From the NCBI GenBank assembly GCA_900188465.1, contig FZPE01000004.1:186001-250000 (forward strand): DNA of 64,000 nt. Reading direction: 5' to 3'. This document shows positions 52,303-62,020 of this stretch, one piece after another. Both the position numbers and the translations under genes were made by a program. The DNA comes from Micrococcales bacterium KH10. Its GTDB lineage: Bacteria; Actinomycetota; Actinomycetes; Actinomycetales; Cellulomonadaceae. Every line of letters starts with the position of its first letter. Positions within the stretch are counted from its first letter, which is position 1. The notes below the pieces were generated by a model. The model was not told the origin of the DNA. It ran no database searches and saw nothing but the letters and a program-made list of their open reading frames with translations.

Positions 52303-53565
52303 ATGCGTGAGACCTGGACCTGGCCAGCCTATGTGGCGGTCTTACTCGGTGGCCTGCTGTTTCTCGCTTGCCTCATCCCACTGCTGGCCTACCAGGTGCG
52401 CCGGTACGGGCAACTGAACTTCGCACGCGGGATCGGTGCGGCGGCGCTCGCAATCTATCTGGTCGCCGTCGTCGCGTATACCTTGTTGCCTTTCCCGACG
52501 GGGCAGTGGTGTCGGATCAACATTTCGCCCGGCGCCGAGTTAGTGCCGTTCCACTCATTCGACGACATCGCCCGGGAGACGTCCGGATATTCCTGGTCGG
52601 CACGACTGCGCTCGATCGCATTCTTGCAGGTGGCCTTCAATGTCCTGCTGTTCGTGCCCTGGGGCGTGTTCGCACGCAGATTCTTCCGGATGCCGTGGTT
52701 CACAGCGGTGCTCAGTGGTTTCGCGGCATCAGTGATGATCGAGGTCACTCAATACACCGGAGTCTTCGGCATGGTCGGCTGTGCTTACCGAGTTGCCGAC
52801 GTGGACGACGTCATCGCGAACACCACGGGTGTGGCGCTCGGCGTGCTGATCGCCCCGCTGGTGCTGTTCTGGATGCCATCGGTAGGACGTTTGCAAAGCA
52901 CGAGGCTTGATCCGCGTCCGATCTCTTGGTTCCGCAGAATCGCTGCGATGGCAGCCGACCTGTTCTTCTTCCAGTTCTGCGCGGTCGTAGCCACGATCAC
53001 ATTGCGGCTGGGGTTGCACTTCCTCGACGTGACGATGGGCGCAGGGCCAAGTTGGTGGGACCCGTTCCTGCCGCTGTCGATCGCTTTCCTGCTGGTGGTC
53101 ATCTGGCCAGCGATACTGCCCGGTGGTGCGTCCTGGGGACAGCGCATGATGTGGCTGACACCGTGGTGGGACAACGGCTATCGACGAGGCAGAGCCCTGC
53201 TGCGTGTCATGACCGGTACGGGCTTGTACGGGTTCCTGCTTCTCGCCGCAGCCCTGCCCGAACCCGCAGCGGGATGGTGGAATGACTTCGCCACCGGTGC
53301 CGCACGTTGGTTGATCCTCGTCGCATTCTTGTGGGTCACCTTCGACCGCAGCCGCGCAGGCATGTCTTTTCGGATCGCTGGCGCGCAACTCGTTGACGCA
53401 CGAGCGCCCAGACCACGGAGAATATCGACGCCACCGCCAGCGGCTCCGATGGACCTAGAACCACCAGCCTCAGACCCAGCACCGACCGTGCCGGTGTCGA
53501 CCGATCCGACTCTGACTGCCGCGATACCAGACGAATCAGCATCGGGGCCAGCACAAGGCGATTAG
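52303..53565 (+). CDS. VanZ and RDD-domain membrane protein
   Basis: The 420-residue protein joins a VanZ domain (about 1-200; LPFPTGQWCRINISPGAELVPFHS, FNVLLFVPWGVFARRFF, SVMIEVTQYTGVFGMVGCAYRVADVDDVIANTTG) with an RDD domain (about 205-370; PRPISWFRRIAAMAADLFFFQF, GASWGQRMMWL, FDRSRAGMSFRIAGAQLV). VanZ proteins are linked to glycopeptide and lipoglycopeptide resistance. The C-terminus is Pro-rich and cytoplasmic. It follows nrdI after 13 bp and may be co-transcribed. Confidence 0.87.
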   Translation: MRETWTWPAYVAVLLGGLLFLACLIPLLAYQVRRYGQLNFARGIGAAALAIYLVAVVAYTLLPFPTGQWCRINISPGAELVPFHSFDDIARETSGYSWSARLRSIAFLQVAFNVLLFVPWGVFARRFFRMPWFTAVLSGFAASVMIEVTQYTGVFGMVGCAYRVADVDDVIANTTGVALGVLIAPLVLFWMPSVGRLQSTRLDPRPISWFRRIAAMAADLFFFQFCAVVATITLRLGLHFLDVTMGAGPSWWDPFLPLSIAFLLVVIWPAILPGGASWGQRMMWLTPWWDNGYRRGRALLRVMTGTGLYGFLLLAAALPEPAAGWWNDFATGAARWLILVAFLWVTFDRSRAGMSFRIAGAQLVDARAPRPRRISTPPPAAPMDLEPPASDPAPTVPVSTDPTLTAAIPDESASGPAQGD

Positions 53566-53573
53566 CAACCTGA

Positions 53574-54338
53574 TTACTGAGATAGCCGCTCGATCAGGTC
53601 CAGAACCACGGAAGCGGACCGGTCGGCGGCATCGTCCACATGGGTGTCGAATTCGCTAGGACCGCAAAGATCCGATACCGCGCGAATTGACACGAACGGG
53701 ACCCCCAGGCTGTAGCTCGTCTGTGCCAGAGCGCCGGTTTCCATGTCGACGCTGAGCGCATCGGGCCACTGCTCACGGGTCGGTGCCACGCGCGGCGTGC
53801 TGACAAAGACATCGGATGAGAGCATCAACCCGCGGCGCACCGGTGAGTCATCGCGCGTTTGACGTACGAGCGCCAGGACGGCCTCGTCCGCGTGGTATTC
53901 GGCCGGCATACCGGGCACCTGCCCCAGTTCATATCCGAAAGCGGTGGCATCAGCGGCGGAGTGCACGAACCGGTTTCCGGCAACAATCTCTCCAACGCGA
54001 ATATCGCGATGGATTCCACCCGCTGAACCCGCACTGATAACTACAGGTGCATACTGCGCAGCAGCTTCATGGACGAGGCCAGCAGCATGAGCAAACCGTG
54101 AATTTCGAAGGGCGGCGATCACCGCGGTCAGACCGCTTGCGGCATTGACGTACCCGATACCGGTTCGGACGAGCACAATCTGGCGTCCGGACACGTCGAT
54201 GCGCTGTGCCTGTGCATTGCCGAGTCGCGCGGGCTGACCGATGACGGCTCCTTGCGCCAGAAATGGTGCGGATTCCTCGGGCATGGCCACACACACCACC
54301 GCGACAACCGGAGGCGGCGCGGCGACCTGGTCGCTCAT
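53574..54338 (-). CDS. mtn: Methylthioadenosine/S-adenosylhomocysteine nucleosidase
   Basis: The 254-residue enzyme cleaves SAH and MTA to release adenine, giving S-ribosylhomocysteine for LuxS. Family features are [10 protein letters not shown] (catalytic Glu), [39 protein letters not shown] with substrate-binding Glu and catalytic Asp. ATG 54338 overlaps the luxS stop as ATGA, so the two consecutive enzymes are translated together. An insert around 85-100 is slightly longer than in E. coli. Confidence 0.92.
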   Translation of the reverse strand: MSDQVAAPPPVVAVVCVAMPEESAPFLAQGAVIGQPARLGNAQAQRIDVSGRQIVLVRTGIGYVNAASGLTAVIAALRNSRFAHAAGLVHEAAAQYAPVVISAGSAGGIHRDIRVGEIVAGNRFVHSAADATAFGYELGQVPGMPAEYHADEAVLALVRQTRDDSPVRRGLMLSSDVFVSTPRVAPTREQWPDALSVDMETGALAQTSYSLGVPFVSIRAVSDLCGPSEFDTHVDDAADRSASVVLDLIERLSQ

Positions 54339-54826
54339 GCGGTCACCGTGAGCCACTGGTCTCGGGCAGCAAGGAAGGTCCGAGCTGCCTCCTGCGCTCC
54401 CGGCAACGAGTGATTCGCACCCCAGCCGCACTGCACCTCATTGGCAGCGGGCACCTCGTCGGCATGAAGAATGTCCTTCATTGTCGCCTCGACCAGTGCG
54501 GCGACAGCCTCGATGTCCCAATCGCCGCTGAGCAACAGGTAGAAACCGGTCTGGCATCCCATAGGGGAGAAGTCCACGACGTTTGTGCTGTGATTGCGCG
54601 ATTTCTCCGCGAAGAGATGTTCCAGGGAGTGGATGGCGGGCATCTCAAGGTGCGCGCGATTGGGCTGCGTGAAACGAATGTCGAACTTGCTCAATGTGTC
54701 GCCTTGGGGCAACGTCTTGTGATCGGCGAGCCGAATATAGGGCGCGACCACTGTGCGGTGATCAAGGTTGAACGATTCGACGTTCATCCGTTGTGCAGAT
54801 GCGGCGGAAGGAGATTTGTCAGTCAC
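54335..54826 (-). CDS. luxS: S-ribosylhomocysteine lyase
   Basis: The 163-residue metalloenzyme makes homocysteine and the autoinducer-2 precursor DPD. Zinc ligands are in HSLEHLFAE (HxxEH) and in the Cys of EVQCGWG, and the catalytic Cys is in [14 protein letters not shown] 54826 is my choice; ATG 54787 is an alternative that starts right at VESFNLDH. The mtn gene follows in overlap. An open frame extends upstream of 54826 but has no family support. Confidence 0.94.
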   Translation of the reverse strand: MTDKSPSAASAQRMNVESFNLDHRTVVAPYIRLADHKTLPQGDTLSKFDIRFTQPNRAHLEMPAIHSLEHLFAEKSRNHSTNVVDFSPMGCQTGFYLLLSGDWDIEAVAALVEATMKDILHADEVPAANEVQCGWGANHSLPGAQEAARTFLAARDQWLTVTA

Positions 54827-54950
54827 CCTAGTAGTCTCACACATCCAGGTATCTGCAGGCAGCAGCACCGAGCCGGACATATCGGCGCATTTGAGGCAGG
54901 ACGATATACGGGCTTCGCTCAGCGCCTGTGGGGATGCGATACTTACCCCC
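54827..54950. promoter_or_regulatory. Divergent promoter region of luxS and the purine permease
   Basis: GATACT (54938-54943) lies 7 nt before the permease ATG, with no ribosome-binding site, so that message is probably leaderless. The luxS side has no clear -10 box. I looked for an S-adenosylhomocysteine riboswitch in front of luxS and did not find its conserved core. Confidence 0.5.
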
Positions 54951-56486
54951 ATGGCTTCGAAGTCCTCAAATAAGCCCGCAGCCGGGCGCACGAAGAACTC
55001 GTCCTCAAAGAGCGCGGCGAACTCATCGCCAGCGACACCGAAGAATTTTATCGACCGATTCTTCAAGATCACTGAACGTGGCTCCACTATCGGCACTGAG
55101 ATCCGTGGTGGTCTAGCAACCTTCTTCACGATGAGTTACATCATCGTGCTCAACCCCATCATCCTGGGCAATGTACCTGACGGTACCGGCGCATTCCTCG
55201 GAGGCGACCCTGCCAATAACAGTGCAGTGATCGCAGCCACCACGGCGCTCGTCGCCGGCTTGATGTCCATCCTGATGGGCGTCGTTGCCAACTTCCCACT
55301 TGCCCTCGCGGCCGGCCTCGGCCTGAACGCGGTGGTGGCCTTCTCTATCGCCTCGCTGCCTGGTATGACCTGGGCCGATGCGATGGGCATCGTGGTCCTT
55401 GAAGGTCTGCTCATTTTGATACTCGTGCTCACCGGCTTCAGAACGGCGGTGTTCCGCGCGATTCCACGGTCCATCAAGACGGCCATCAGTGTCGGCATCG
55501 GACTCTTCATCGCGTTGATCGGCATGGTCAACGCCGGGTTCGTGCGCGCCACATCGAATCCATCGCCTCCGCTGGAACTGGGCATCGCCGGTTCACTGAG
55601 CAGCTGGCCGATTTTCGTCTTCGTTGTGGGCCTGTTGCTCGCGCTGGTGCTGATGGTGCGCAAGGTCAAGGGCGCGATTCTGATTTCCATCGTGGTTACC
55701 ACCGTGATCGCGATCATCGTTGAGGCAGTCGGCAAGGTCGGTTCGCAATATACCGATGATGGCATCGACGCCAATGGGTGGCAGTCGAATGTACCAACCG
55801 TGCCTGACGCAGTGGTTGCTACACCTGACTTCTCGCTGCTCGGACAGTTCTCGTTGTTCGGATCTGTGGGCAAAGTCGGTATCATCGCAGTGATCCTGCT
55901 GGTCTTCTCGATCATGCTCGCGGACTTCTTCGACACGATGGGCACGATGGTTGCCGTTGGTGCCGAGGCGAAGTTGCTCGACAAAGAAGGCAACCCGCCG
56001 CGCACCAAGCAGATCCTGATCGTCGACTCGATCGCGGCTGCCGCAGGCGGCGCGGCATCGGTGTCGTCGAATACGTCGTATATCGAGTCGAGTGCGGGTG
56101 TGGGAGACGGCGCTCGTACCGGTTTCGCATCGGTGATCACCGGTGTGGCATTCCTCCTCGCGACCTTCCTGGCGCCGCTGGTCAACATCATTCCGGCTGA
56201 AGCAGCCGCTCCCGCGTTGGTCGTCGTCGGATTCTTGATGGTCACCCAGGTGCTCGACATCAATTGGAAGAGCTACGAGATCGGCATCCCTGCCTTTTTG
56301 ACGCTGGCGATCATGCCGTTCACCTACTCCATCACTGCAGGTATCGGTGCCGGAATCATTGCCTGGGTCGTCATCCAGATCTGCGTTGGCAAGATCCGTA
56401 AGATCCACCCGCTGATGTGGGTGACAGGTGCGATGTTCATCGCATACTTCTTGATCGGCCCCATCCGCGAGGCTGTCGGAATCTGA
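54951..56486 (+). CDS. NCS2-family purine permease (AzgA-like)
   Basis: The 511-residue protein has about 12-14 membrane segments and the AzgA features: [66 protein letters not shown] and [20 protein letters not shown]. It should import guanine, hypoxanthine or adenine with protons. A 40-residue Ser/Lys/Asn-rich N-terminus precedes the first helix. Opposite luxS-mtn, whose product adenine is a purine, so the pair may link salvage to the methyl cycle; this is inference. Confidence 0.93.
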   Translation: MASKSSNKPAAGRTKNSSSKSAANSSPATPKNFIDRFFKITERGSTIGTEIRGGLATFFTMSYIIVLNPIILGNVPDGTGAFLGGDPANNSAVIAATTALVAGLMSILMGVVANFPLALAAGLGLNAVVAFSIASLPGMTWADAMGIVVLEGLLILILVLTGFRTAVFRAIPRSIKTAISVGIGLFIALIGMVNAGFVRATSNPSPPLELGIAGSLSSWPIFVFVVGLLLALVLMVRKVKGAILISIVVTTVIAIIVEAVGKVGSQYTDDGIDANGWQSNVPTVPDAVVATPDFSLLGQFSLFGSVGKVGIIAVILLVFSIMLADFFDTMGTMVAVGAEAKLLDKEGNPPRTKQILIVDSIAAAAGGAASVSSNTSYIESSAGVGDGARTGFASVITGVAFLLATFLAPLVNIIPAEAAAPALVVVGFLMVTQVLDINWKSYEIGIPAFLTLAIMPFTYSITAGIGAGIIAWVVIQICVGKIRKIHPLMWVTGAMFIAYFLIGPIREAVGI

Positions 56487-56506
56487 TTAACTCACCTGTC
56501 AATAAC

Positions 56507-56539
56507 ACTGCCGCCGTCCACTCAGTGGACGGCGGCAGT
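56507..56539 (+). terminator. Terminator of the purine permease gene
   Basis: A 16-bp perfect arm, 56507-56522, with 56524-56539; the real loop is probably CTCAG. It is followed by TGTCGTTT. A very stable G+C-rich hairpin starting 20 bp after the stop codon. The next 150 bp hold a small inverted repeat CTCAC-AAA-GTGAG and no gene. Confidence 0.9.
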
Positions 56540-56691
56540 TGTCGTTTCGGGTTGCGCCGGTGCTGATCGTGCAACGAATATCAGTATTTGAGAAATGTCG
56601 GAGTGAGGGTGTGAATTAGCGGGCGAGATGTCAGTCTTGTGCTCACAAAGTGAGACAACACTCGCTGACCGGTCACGTTGAGGAGCGCCGA

Positions 56692-58173
56692 ATGCCAACT
56701 TCCTGGCTTGATCCTATTGCCGCCATAGTCGCAGTAGGACTCTTTGCGGGATTGATCGCGCTGCGCCGTCGCAAGTTCAACTTCGCGGTACTGATCGTGA
56801 TCGCTCTGGTGGTAGGTGCCGCCTATGGATGGGTTTTCCGTGGCCACTTGAAATACGTCGAGCCAGTGGGCGACATCTATGTGCAGATCATCACCGCCAT
56901 GGTGGCGCCTCTGATCATCGTCTCGATACTGTCGTCGGTGACATCGCTGGGCAACATGCGCGAACTGCGCTCAACGGGTGTGAGTTCCGTGTTCTGGCTG
57001 ATGCTGACCAACTTGATCGCGATTATTCTGACGCTCGGCGCGGCTCTGGCTACCGGCATCGGCAACAGGGCCACCCTGTCTTTGAGCGAACTCGACTCGT
57101 CGCCGCTGAGCAACCTCATGCGACCAGCCAACGATGTCTTGCTCGGTATGTTCCCACGCAACGTCGTCGGCGACATTGCCAGCAACTCCATCGTGCCGAT
57201 CATCATTTTCTGCCTGATGCTCTCGATCGCCTACCTTCTGGTCGCCAAAGACAACCCGGCCAAGGTCGCTGGGCTCAAATCTGTGATCGACGGCGGTAAA
57301 GCCGTCATGTACAAGGCCGTCGGCTTCGTGATCGAAGTGACCCCCTATGCGGTTCTTGTCCTGATCGCCTCGTCGACCTCCACCGCGCTGTCCCGTATCG
57401 AGACGGTATGGTCCCTGGTTGGAGTCTTGGTGCTTAGCTTCGCCGTCACCTTTGTCTTCATCTATGGCGTAGGCGCGTTCTTGATCCGTAGTTTCGCTCA
57501 CCTGCCCGCGGGCCGGTTCTTCCGCAAACTCACGGACTCACAGTGGACCGCATTCACCACCCAGTCCAGTGTCGGAACACTGCCACTCACCTTGAGCGCG
57601 TTGACGAGGCGTATCGGTGTGCCCGAATCCATCGCGAACTTCACCGCCCCACTTGGTACGACCATCGGGATGCCGGGCTGTGCGGGAATCTGGCCCATCA
57701 TGGTCGCTGTCTTCGCGGTCCAGGCCCTGGGAATCGACTATTCTCTTGGCGACTACCTCGTCCTGGTTGCCCTCGGTGTATTGGTCTCCCTTGGCACCGC
57801 TGGGGTACCGGGCACCGCGATCGTCACCGCAACAACCGTTCTGACCGCCGTCGGACTGCCAGTCGAAGTGATGGTACTGCTCATCCCGATCAACGCAATC
57901 GTCGGCGCGGCCTCCACGATGGCCAACCAGACTGCCGCAGCGATCAGCGCGACCATCGTGGCCCGCCGCCAAGGCGTGCTGAACGAAGCCATCTTCGCCC
58001 GTGACGACGACACCCCGATCCCGGACGACGATGCCGCGCCTGGTGACGAGACATCCAGTGTGGACGACGAACTCAAGCAGCTGTTACGTCCAGCAACAGT
58101 GGCCGGCCAGGCGGCCGCACCCGGCCAGGTGCGTTCAACCAGCCCGCTCGATCTGGGGAGCTGTTCGACGTGA
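56692..58173 (+). CDS. Dicarboxylate/amino acid:cation symporter (TcyP-like)
   Basis: The 493-residue product has eight or more membrane segments, two hairpin regions and the DAACS motifs: IITAMVAPLIIVSILSSVTSLG, AFTTQSSVGTLPLTLSAL (Ser-rich hairpin), GTTIGMPGCAGIWPIM and GVPGTAIVTATTVLTAVGLP. Overall shape and the GNMRELRS region resemble the cystine carrier TcyP more than DctA. The C-terminus is long, acidic and cytoplasmic. ATG 56692 follows GAGGAG; the frame upstream is open but lacks the family start. Confidence 0.88.
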   Translation: MPTSWLDPIAAIVAVGLFAGLIALRRRKFNFAVLIVIALVVGAAYGWVFRGHLKYVEPVGDIYVQIITAMVAPLIIVSILSSVTSLGNMRELRSTGVSSVFWLMLTNLIAIILTLGAALATGIGNRATLSLSELDSSPLSNLMRPANDVLLGMFPRNVVGDIASNSIVPIIIFCLMLSIAYLLVAKDNPAKVAGLKSVIDGGKAVMYKAVGFVIEVTPYAVLVLIASSTSTALSRIETVWSLVGVLVLSFAVTFVFIYGVGAFLIRSFAHLPAGRFFRKLTDSQWTAFTTQSSVGTLPLTLSALTRRIGVPESIANFTAPLGTTIGMPGCAGIWPIMVAVFAVQALGIDYSLGDYLVLVALGVLVSLGTAGVPGTAIVTATTVLTAVGLPVEVMVLLIPINAIVGAASTMANQTAAAISATIVARRQGVLNEAIFARDDDTPIPDDDAAPGDETSSVDDELKQLLRPATVAGQAAAPGQVRSTSPLDLGSCST

Positions 58174-58274
58174 CACCGCAATCCAGTCCAAGTGATTCAC
58201 ACCCGATCAGTGCGCCGCTCGTACCCGAGTCCAAGCGCCCAGCTACACCAAGGCATTCACAAAGGAGCCTGAAC

Positions 58275-59717
58275 ATGACACGCAAGCTACGGGGAACATT
58301 GCGCCGCGCCGCCTCACTGACAGTGTTGGCAGGTATGGCGACTGCGTTCCTGGGGATCTCCGTGACGACCGCGCCCGCAGCGTTCGCGGACAACCCACGT
58401 GAAGTGTGTGACATCTGTTCCTCCGACTTCGATTCTGCTGCGTGCGATGCACTTGGCTACTTGCCTTACGACTCGGTCGAGCAACCAGAAGGCCCGAACA
58501 AGAAGCCGAGTAGCGGGGACTCGGGCGGGTCGAATAACGGTTCCGGCTCCCAGAGCGGCAATAACTCTGGTTCGTCCGGTGGTGGTCAGCAGTCTGGCTC
58601 GAATAACTCGGGCGGGACGAGTGCTCCCAAACCAAAGTCGACCCCGACCGCTAAGTCGAAGCAGAACTCCAAGACGACCAAGTCGTCTGCGTCGAAGTCC
58701 GCCAAGAACTCGAAGTCTGCGCAGAAGTCGACGACCTCGACTAAATCATCCGGATCCACGAGTTCGTCGACGACTACAGGCTCGACAACAACCACTCCGA
58801 CTCCGGCGGGCACCACGATCCCGACTGCGGTGGGGGACGACGCAACTGAAGTTGACCTCCAAGAGGTTGATGAGTTCGAGGAAGAGGAACTCGTCGAGGA
58901 GTATATCGAGGAGGAGCCTGCCTTCGAACAGCCGGTCGCGCCCGCCGCCACTGTGGTGGAGAACTCGGTGACCGTGACCTGGACACAGGTCGTCACCACC
59001 GAGCAGGTCGATGGTTACATCGTCTCGTTGATCAGCGACGAGGGCTTACGCGAAAGTTATGTCGCTCCGGGCGTGACGGAATACACCTTTGCGGCAGTAC
59101 CGCAGGGTGCGTACACCGCCACCATTGCGCTGTACGGGCCGGCAGGACAGTCGGATGCGTCGCAGCCATCGGCACCGATCGTGGTGGAGTCCACACTGCG
59201 CACCGTCCCGCCGTCAATCGGAGTGTCAGCGGAGTTGGCCAGCGGGGCTACCGTCACGATTTCCGGCGGCGGTCTGGACGCGAGTTTGGGTGACGTGCGA
59301 GTGGAACTGCACTCGGACCCGATCGTTCTCGGCACCGGCCCTGTGGCCGCTGACGGTTCCTTCTCCTTCACTGTGACACTGCCGGAATCTGTGGTGGCCG
59401 GTGAGCACTCGCTCGTCGCCTTCCAAGGTGATGTGGAGGTTGTGCGCACCGCGGTCACCGTTCCCGCTCCGGTCGTGGTGACGTCGACCACGCAGATTGC
59501 AGGGATTGCGCTGCTCGGGGCGCTCGCGGTTCTAGGCGCAGTGATCTTCGCCATTCAGTTGGGACGAGGACGCCGCCAGGCCGCTCTGGCGTCGCAGTCT
59601 GCTCCGGCTGAAGAACGAATGCCTGGCGACCGTCCTGCGGAACAGGGACGGTCTATCCCGGTCTCATTTGAGCCGGTGCTCAAAGAGACTGACCGCGAGC
59701 ACGCACCCGTGGGTTAA
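58275..59717 (+). CDS. Membrane-anchored surface protein with low-complexity stalk
   Basis: The 480-residue product has a signal peptide (about 1-39, cleavage near AAFADN), a Cys-bearing segment (CDICSSDFDSAACDALGYLPYD), a long Ser/Gly/Asn and then Ser/Thr/Lys stalk (about 60-185), an acidic patch (EEEELVEEYIEEEPAFE), a fibronectin-III-like domain (about 225-310), an Ig-like beta domain (about 315-400) and a C-terminal membrane helix (about 410-435) with basic stop-transfer residues GRGRRQ and a cytoplasmic tail. No LPXTG. AAAGGAG lies 7 nt before the ATG. The role may be adhesion; unknown. Confidence 0.8.
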   Translation: MTRKLRGTLRRAASLTVLAGMATAFLGISVTTAPAAFADNPREVCDICSSDFDSAACDALGYLPYDSVEQPEGPNKKPSSGDSGGSNNGSGSQSGNNSGSSGGGQQSGSNNSGGTSAPKPKSTPTAKSKQNSKTTKSSASKSAKNSKSAQKSTTSTKSSGSTSSSTTTGSTTTTPTPAGTTIPTAVGDDATEVDLQEVDEFEEEELVEEYIEEEPAFEQPVAPAATVVENSVTVTWTQVVTTEQVDGYIVSLISDEGLRESYVAPGVTEYTFAAVPQGAYTATIALYGPAGQSDASQPSAPIVVESTLRTVPPSIGVSAELASGATVTISGGGLDASLGDVRVELHSDPIVLGTGPVAADGSFSFTVTLPESVVAGEHSLVAFQGDVEVVRTAVTVPAPVVVTSTTQIAGIALLGALAVLGAVIFAIQLGRGRRQAALASQSAPAEERMPGDRPAEQGRSIPVSFEPVLKETDREHAPVG

Positions 59718-59888
59718 AGACCCGCCTATCAGTCGGAACCACCCGCCGGTCGAGCTCGTCAAGACCTACAGTCATGGGTCGAGACCCATCCGTCTGACGA
59801 AATGTCACAACCGCATTGCCTAGTAAACCCATCAAGTTATATCTGCCCGAAAAGCCGTGCCACGAACACGGTGGGCTCCGATGAAGAA

Positions 59889-61997
59889 ATGAGTATCTCC
59901 ATGTCCCGATCACGAAAACTAACAGCGGCAGGGGTGAGCGCGGCTCTCGCCTTGACGCTCGCGGCACCCATCGCCGCCGTGGCAGCGCCTGCGGAGAGCG
60001 TCGACACGATTGACTACCTCGCCGCCACCTATGGTCTGCCCCATGACCACATCGTCGAAACGGTCACCTACGAGCGGTTTGAGTACCTGCTGAACCAAGA
60101 GGGCAGTTTCGTCTTCTTGCTTGGTGGTCCAGCTGAGATCAGCGAGGAAATCGTCGAGGTCAACGCCGCAGCCAAGGCAGCAGGAGTACCCGCGGTCTAC
60201 AACTTCGATCCGGTCCTTGACGGACGCAGCGGCCTGGACGCCGACGAGAGCTTCGACATCCGTAGTTCTGAGGTCGTCAAGCGTGCAGGTACCGCCACCC
60301 GCCCGGTAGAACTCGTCAGCATCCTGTGGGACAACCTTGCTGACAACTATCTGAACAAGGACACTGACGCCAGCCAGCAGTTCACTGGTGACCCTGCGAG
60401 CGACCCGGTGGTCTTCGTTTACAACAAGGACCGCGTCATTGAGGCGGGTGACCTTGACGTCGAGGACCGCATCATCTCGGCTGTCGGGCAGTTCACCGGT
60501 GAGGACGCTGCTGGTTACCGCGCAGCACTCGATGCAGCGCTCGATCTGCCAGCAGGACTTGAATACGGCGAATCAACCCAGTTCGAGTTCTACTCCGAGC
60601 AGTCGAACTCTCGTCATGCTGCACAGTATCCGAATGCGGAAACCCATGGCGGACCTATTTTTGACGAGTCAGATGCTGAGGGCTTCACACTGCAGTCCAT
60701 CACCTATCCCGAACTCGAGTACCTGCTTGAGAGCGACGGCAAGTTTCTGATCTTCTTCGGTGGTACCTGGTGCCACAACACCCGTGCGGTGATCAAGCAG
60801 ATCAACGCCGAGGCGAAGGAGCAAGGCATCGATGTGGTCTACCAGTTCGATCTGCGCCTTGACGGTTTCTCCTCCGACACGCTGCACATCCGTGACACGA
60901 ACTCCTACTTCGCCGACCGCTACGGACAACTGGCCAACGAATACCTGCCCAACCTCGTCACGCAGTACCGGCTGGACAAGTCTGCGGGCCAGCGTGTCGA
61001 CTACTACGCCGACGGCGACCGGAACAACGAACTGACCGCAGCCCAGAAGTTGCAGGTTCCTTACATCATCGAATACGACAAGAGCAATGTCGACGCACTG
61101 GGTCAGTCCGCACCGGTCGTTCACGAGTGGATCAAAGACAACAATGACGGCACCTACCGCGAGTTCATGACCGAATGGTGGTACACCTTGGGTCTTCGAG
61201 GCGGACGCGCCACCATAGAGGCTGCAGCCGGTGACATCGCCTTCGCCGCTGAGGCCGTTGCGGCCATCGAGCCATTCTTCACGGCAGTGACCTCCGGTGC
61301 GGCTACCGCCCCGAAGCACGCCGATGTCCCGTTCCCTGCCGTTACTTCAGTTTCCGAGCAGAGCGTCACCGTGAACTGGCAAGCCCCTCGCGTGAACGGC
61401 TCCGCGATCACCGGCTACAAGGTGACGTTGGGCAACCCAGCGGTTGCCACCGCTGATGCGCCTGCGGACGCAACCAGTTACACGTTCACGAACGTTCCTG
61501 GCGGGGAGTACACCGCGACTGTCGCGGCTGTCACCGGTGTGGGTACGACTGCCGCTTCGGATGCATCCAACACGGTGACGGTTGTTGCCGCGCAGACTCC
61601 TGGACCGGGCGAGAATCCAGGCCCGACTCAGCCGAATCAGCCTGCTCAGCCGACCCCGCAGGTCAAACAGCCAGCTGCGACCTCTGCCAAGAAGGCCAAG
61701 ACCCGCATCACGGTCAAGGCACCCAAGCAAGTCAAGGCGAGCAAGCGGGCCAAAGTTCGCGTGACGGTGAACGTCGTCGGCGCCAAGACGAAGGCCAAGG
61801 GCAAGGTTGTCATCCGTGTCGGCAAGAAGAAGGTCGGCACCGCCAAGGTCAAGAAGGGCAAGGCGACAGTCGCCCTGAAGAAGTTGCGTGGCGTCAAACT
61901 GACCAAGCGCGGCGTTGCGAAGCTTCAGGTCACCTACCAGGGCAACAAGAACTTCGCGAAGTCCAAGAAGAACGCGAAGATCCGCGTCGTGAGGTAA
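59889..61997 (+). CDS. Secreted protein with two thioredoxin-like domains, Fn3 domain and basic tail
   Basis: The 702-residue product has a signal peptide (about 1-33), two related thioredoxin-like domains, a fibronectin-III domain (about 490-580), a Pro/Gln linker and a Lys-rich Ig-like end that finishes RIRVVR. The first domain (YERFEYLLNQEGSFVFLLGG, ending YNFDPVLDG) has lost the active site; the second (YPELEYLLESDGKFLIFFGG, TWCHNTRAV, YQFDLRLDG) keeps one Cys in WCHN. The two are clearly copies of one unit. Start ATG 59889 or 59901. A Lys-rich tail may hold it to the wall. No known family as a whole. Repeat copy C follows. Confidence 0.78.
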   Translation: MSISMSRSRKLTAAGVSAALALTLAAPIAAVAAPAESVDTIDYLAATYGLPHDHIVETVTYERFEYLLNQEGSFVFLLGGPAEISEEIVEVNAAAKAAGVPAVYNFDPVLDGRSGLDADESFDIRSSEVVKRAGTATRPVELVSILWDNLADNYLNKDTDASQQFTGDPASDPVVFVYNKDRVIEAGDLDVEDRIISAVGQFTGEDAAGYRAALDAALDLPAGLEYGESTQFEFYSEQSNSRHAAQYPNAETHGGPIFDESDAEGFTLQSITYPELEYLLESDGKFLIFFGGTWCHNTRAVIKQINAEAKEQGIDVVYQFDLRLDGFSSDTLHIRDTNSYFADRYGQLANEYLPNLVTQYRLDKSAGQRVDYYADGDRNNELTAAQKLQVPYIIEYDKSNVDALGQSAPVVHEWIKDNNDGTYREFMTEWWYTLGLRGGRATIEAAAGDIAFAAEAVAAIEPFFTAVTSGAATAPKHADVPFPAVTSVSEQSVTVNWQAPRVNGSAITGYKVTLGNPAVATADAPADATSYTFTNVPGGEYTATVAAVTGVGTTAASDASNTVTVVAAQTPGPGENPGPTQPNQPAQPTPQVKQPAATSAKKAKTRITVKAPKQVKASKRAKVRVTVNVVGAKTKAKGKVVIRVGKKKVGTAKVKKGKATVALKKLRGVKLTKRGVAKLQVTYQGNKNFAKSKKNAKIRVVR

Positions 61998-62020
61998 TTT
62001 TCGCCGCCCACCGTGAGACT

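Noticed and set aside
54827-54950. S-adenosylhomocysteine riboswitch before luxS
   Set aside because: The conserved core bases and pseudoknot partner are not recognisable in the 124 bp.
54335-55129. Extended luxS frame up to 55129
   Set aside because: Residues upstream of 54826 are antisense to the purine permease and do not belong to LuxS.
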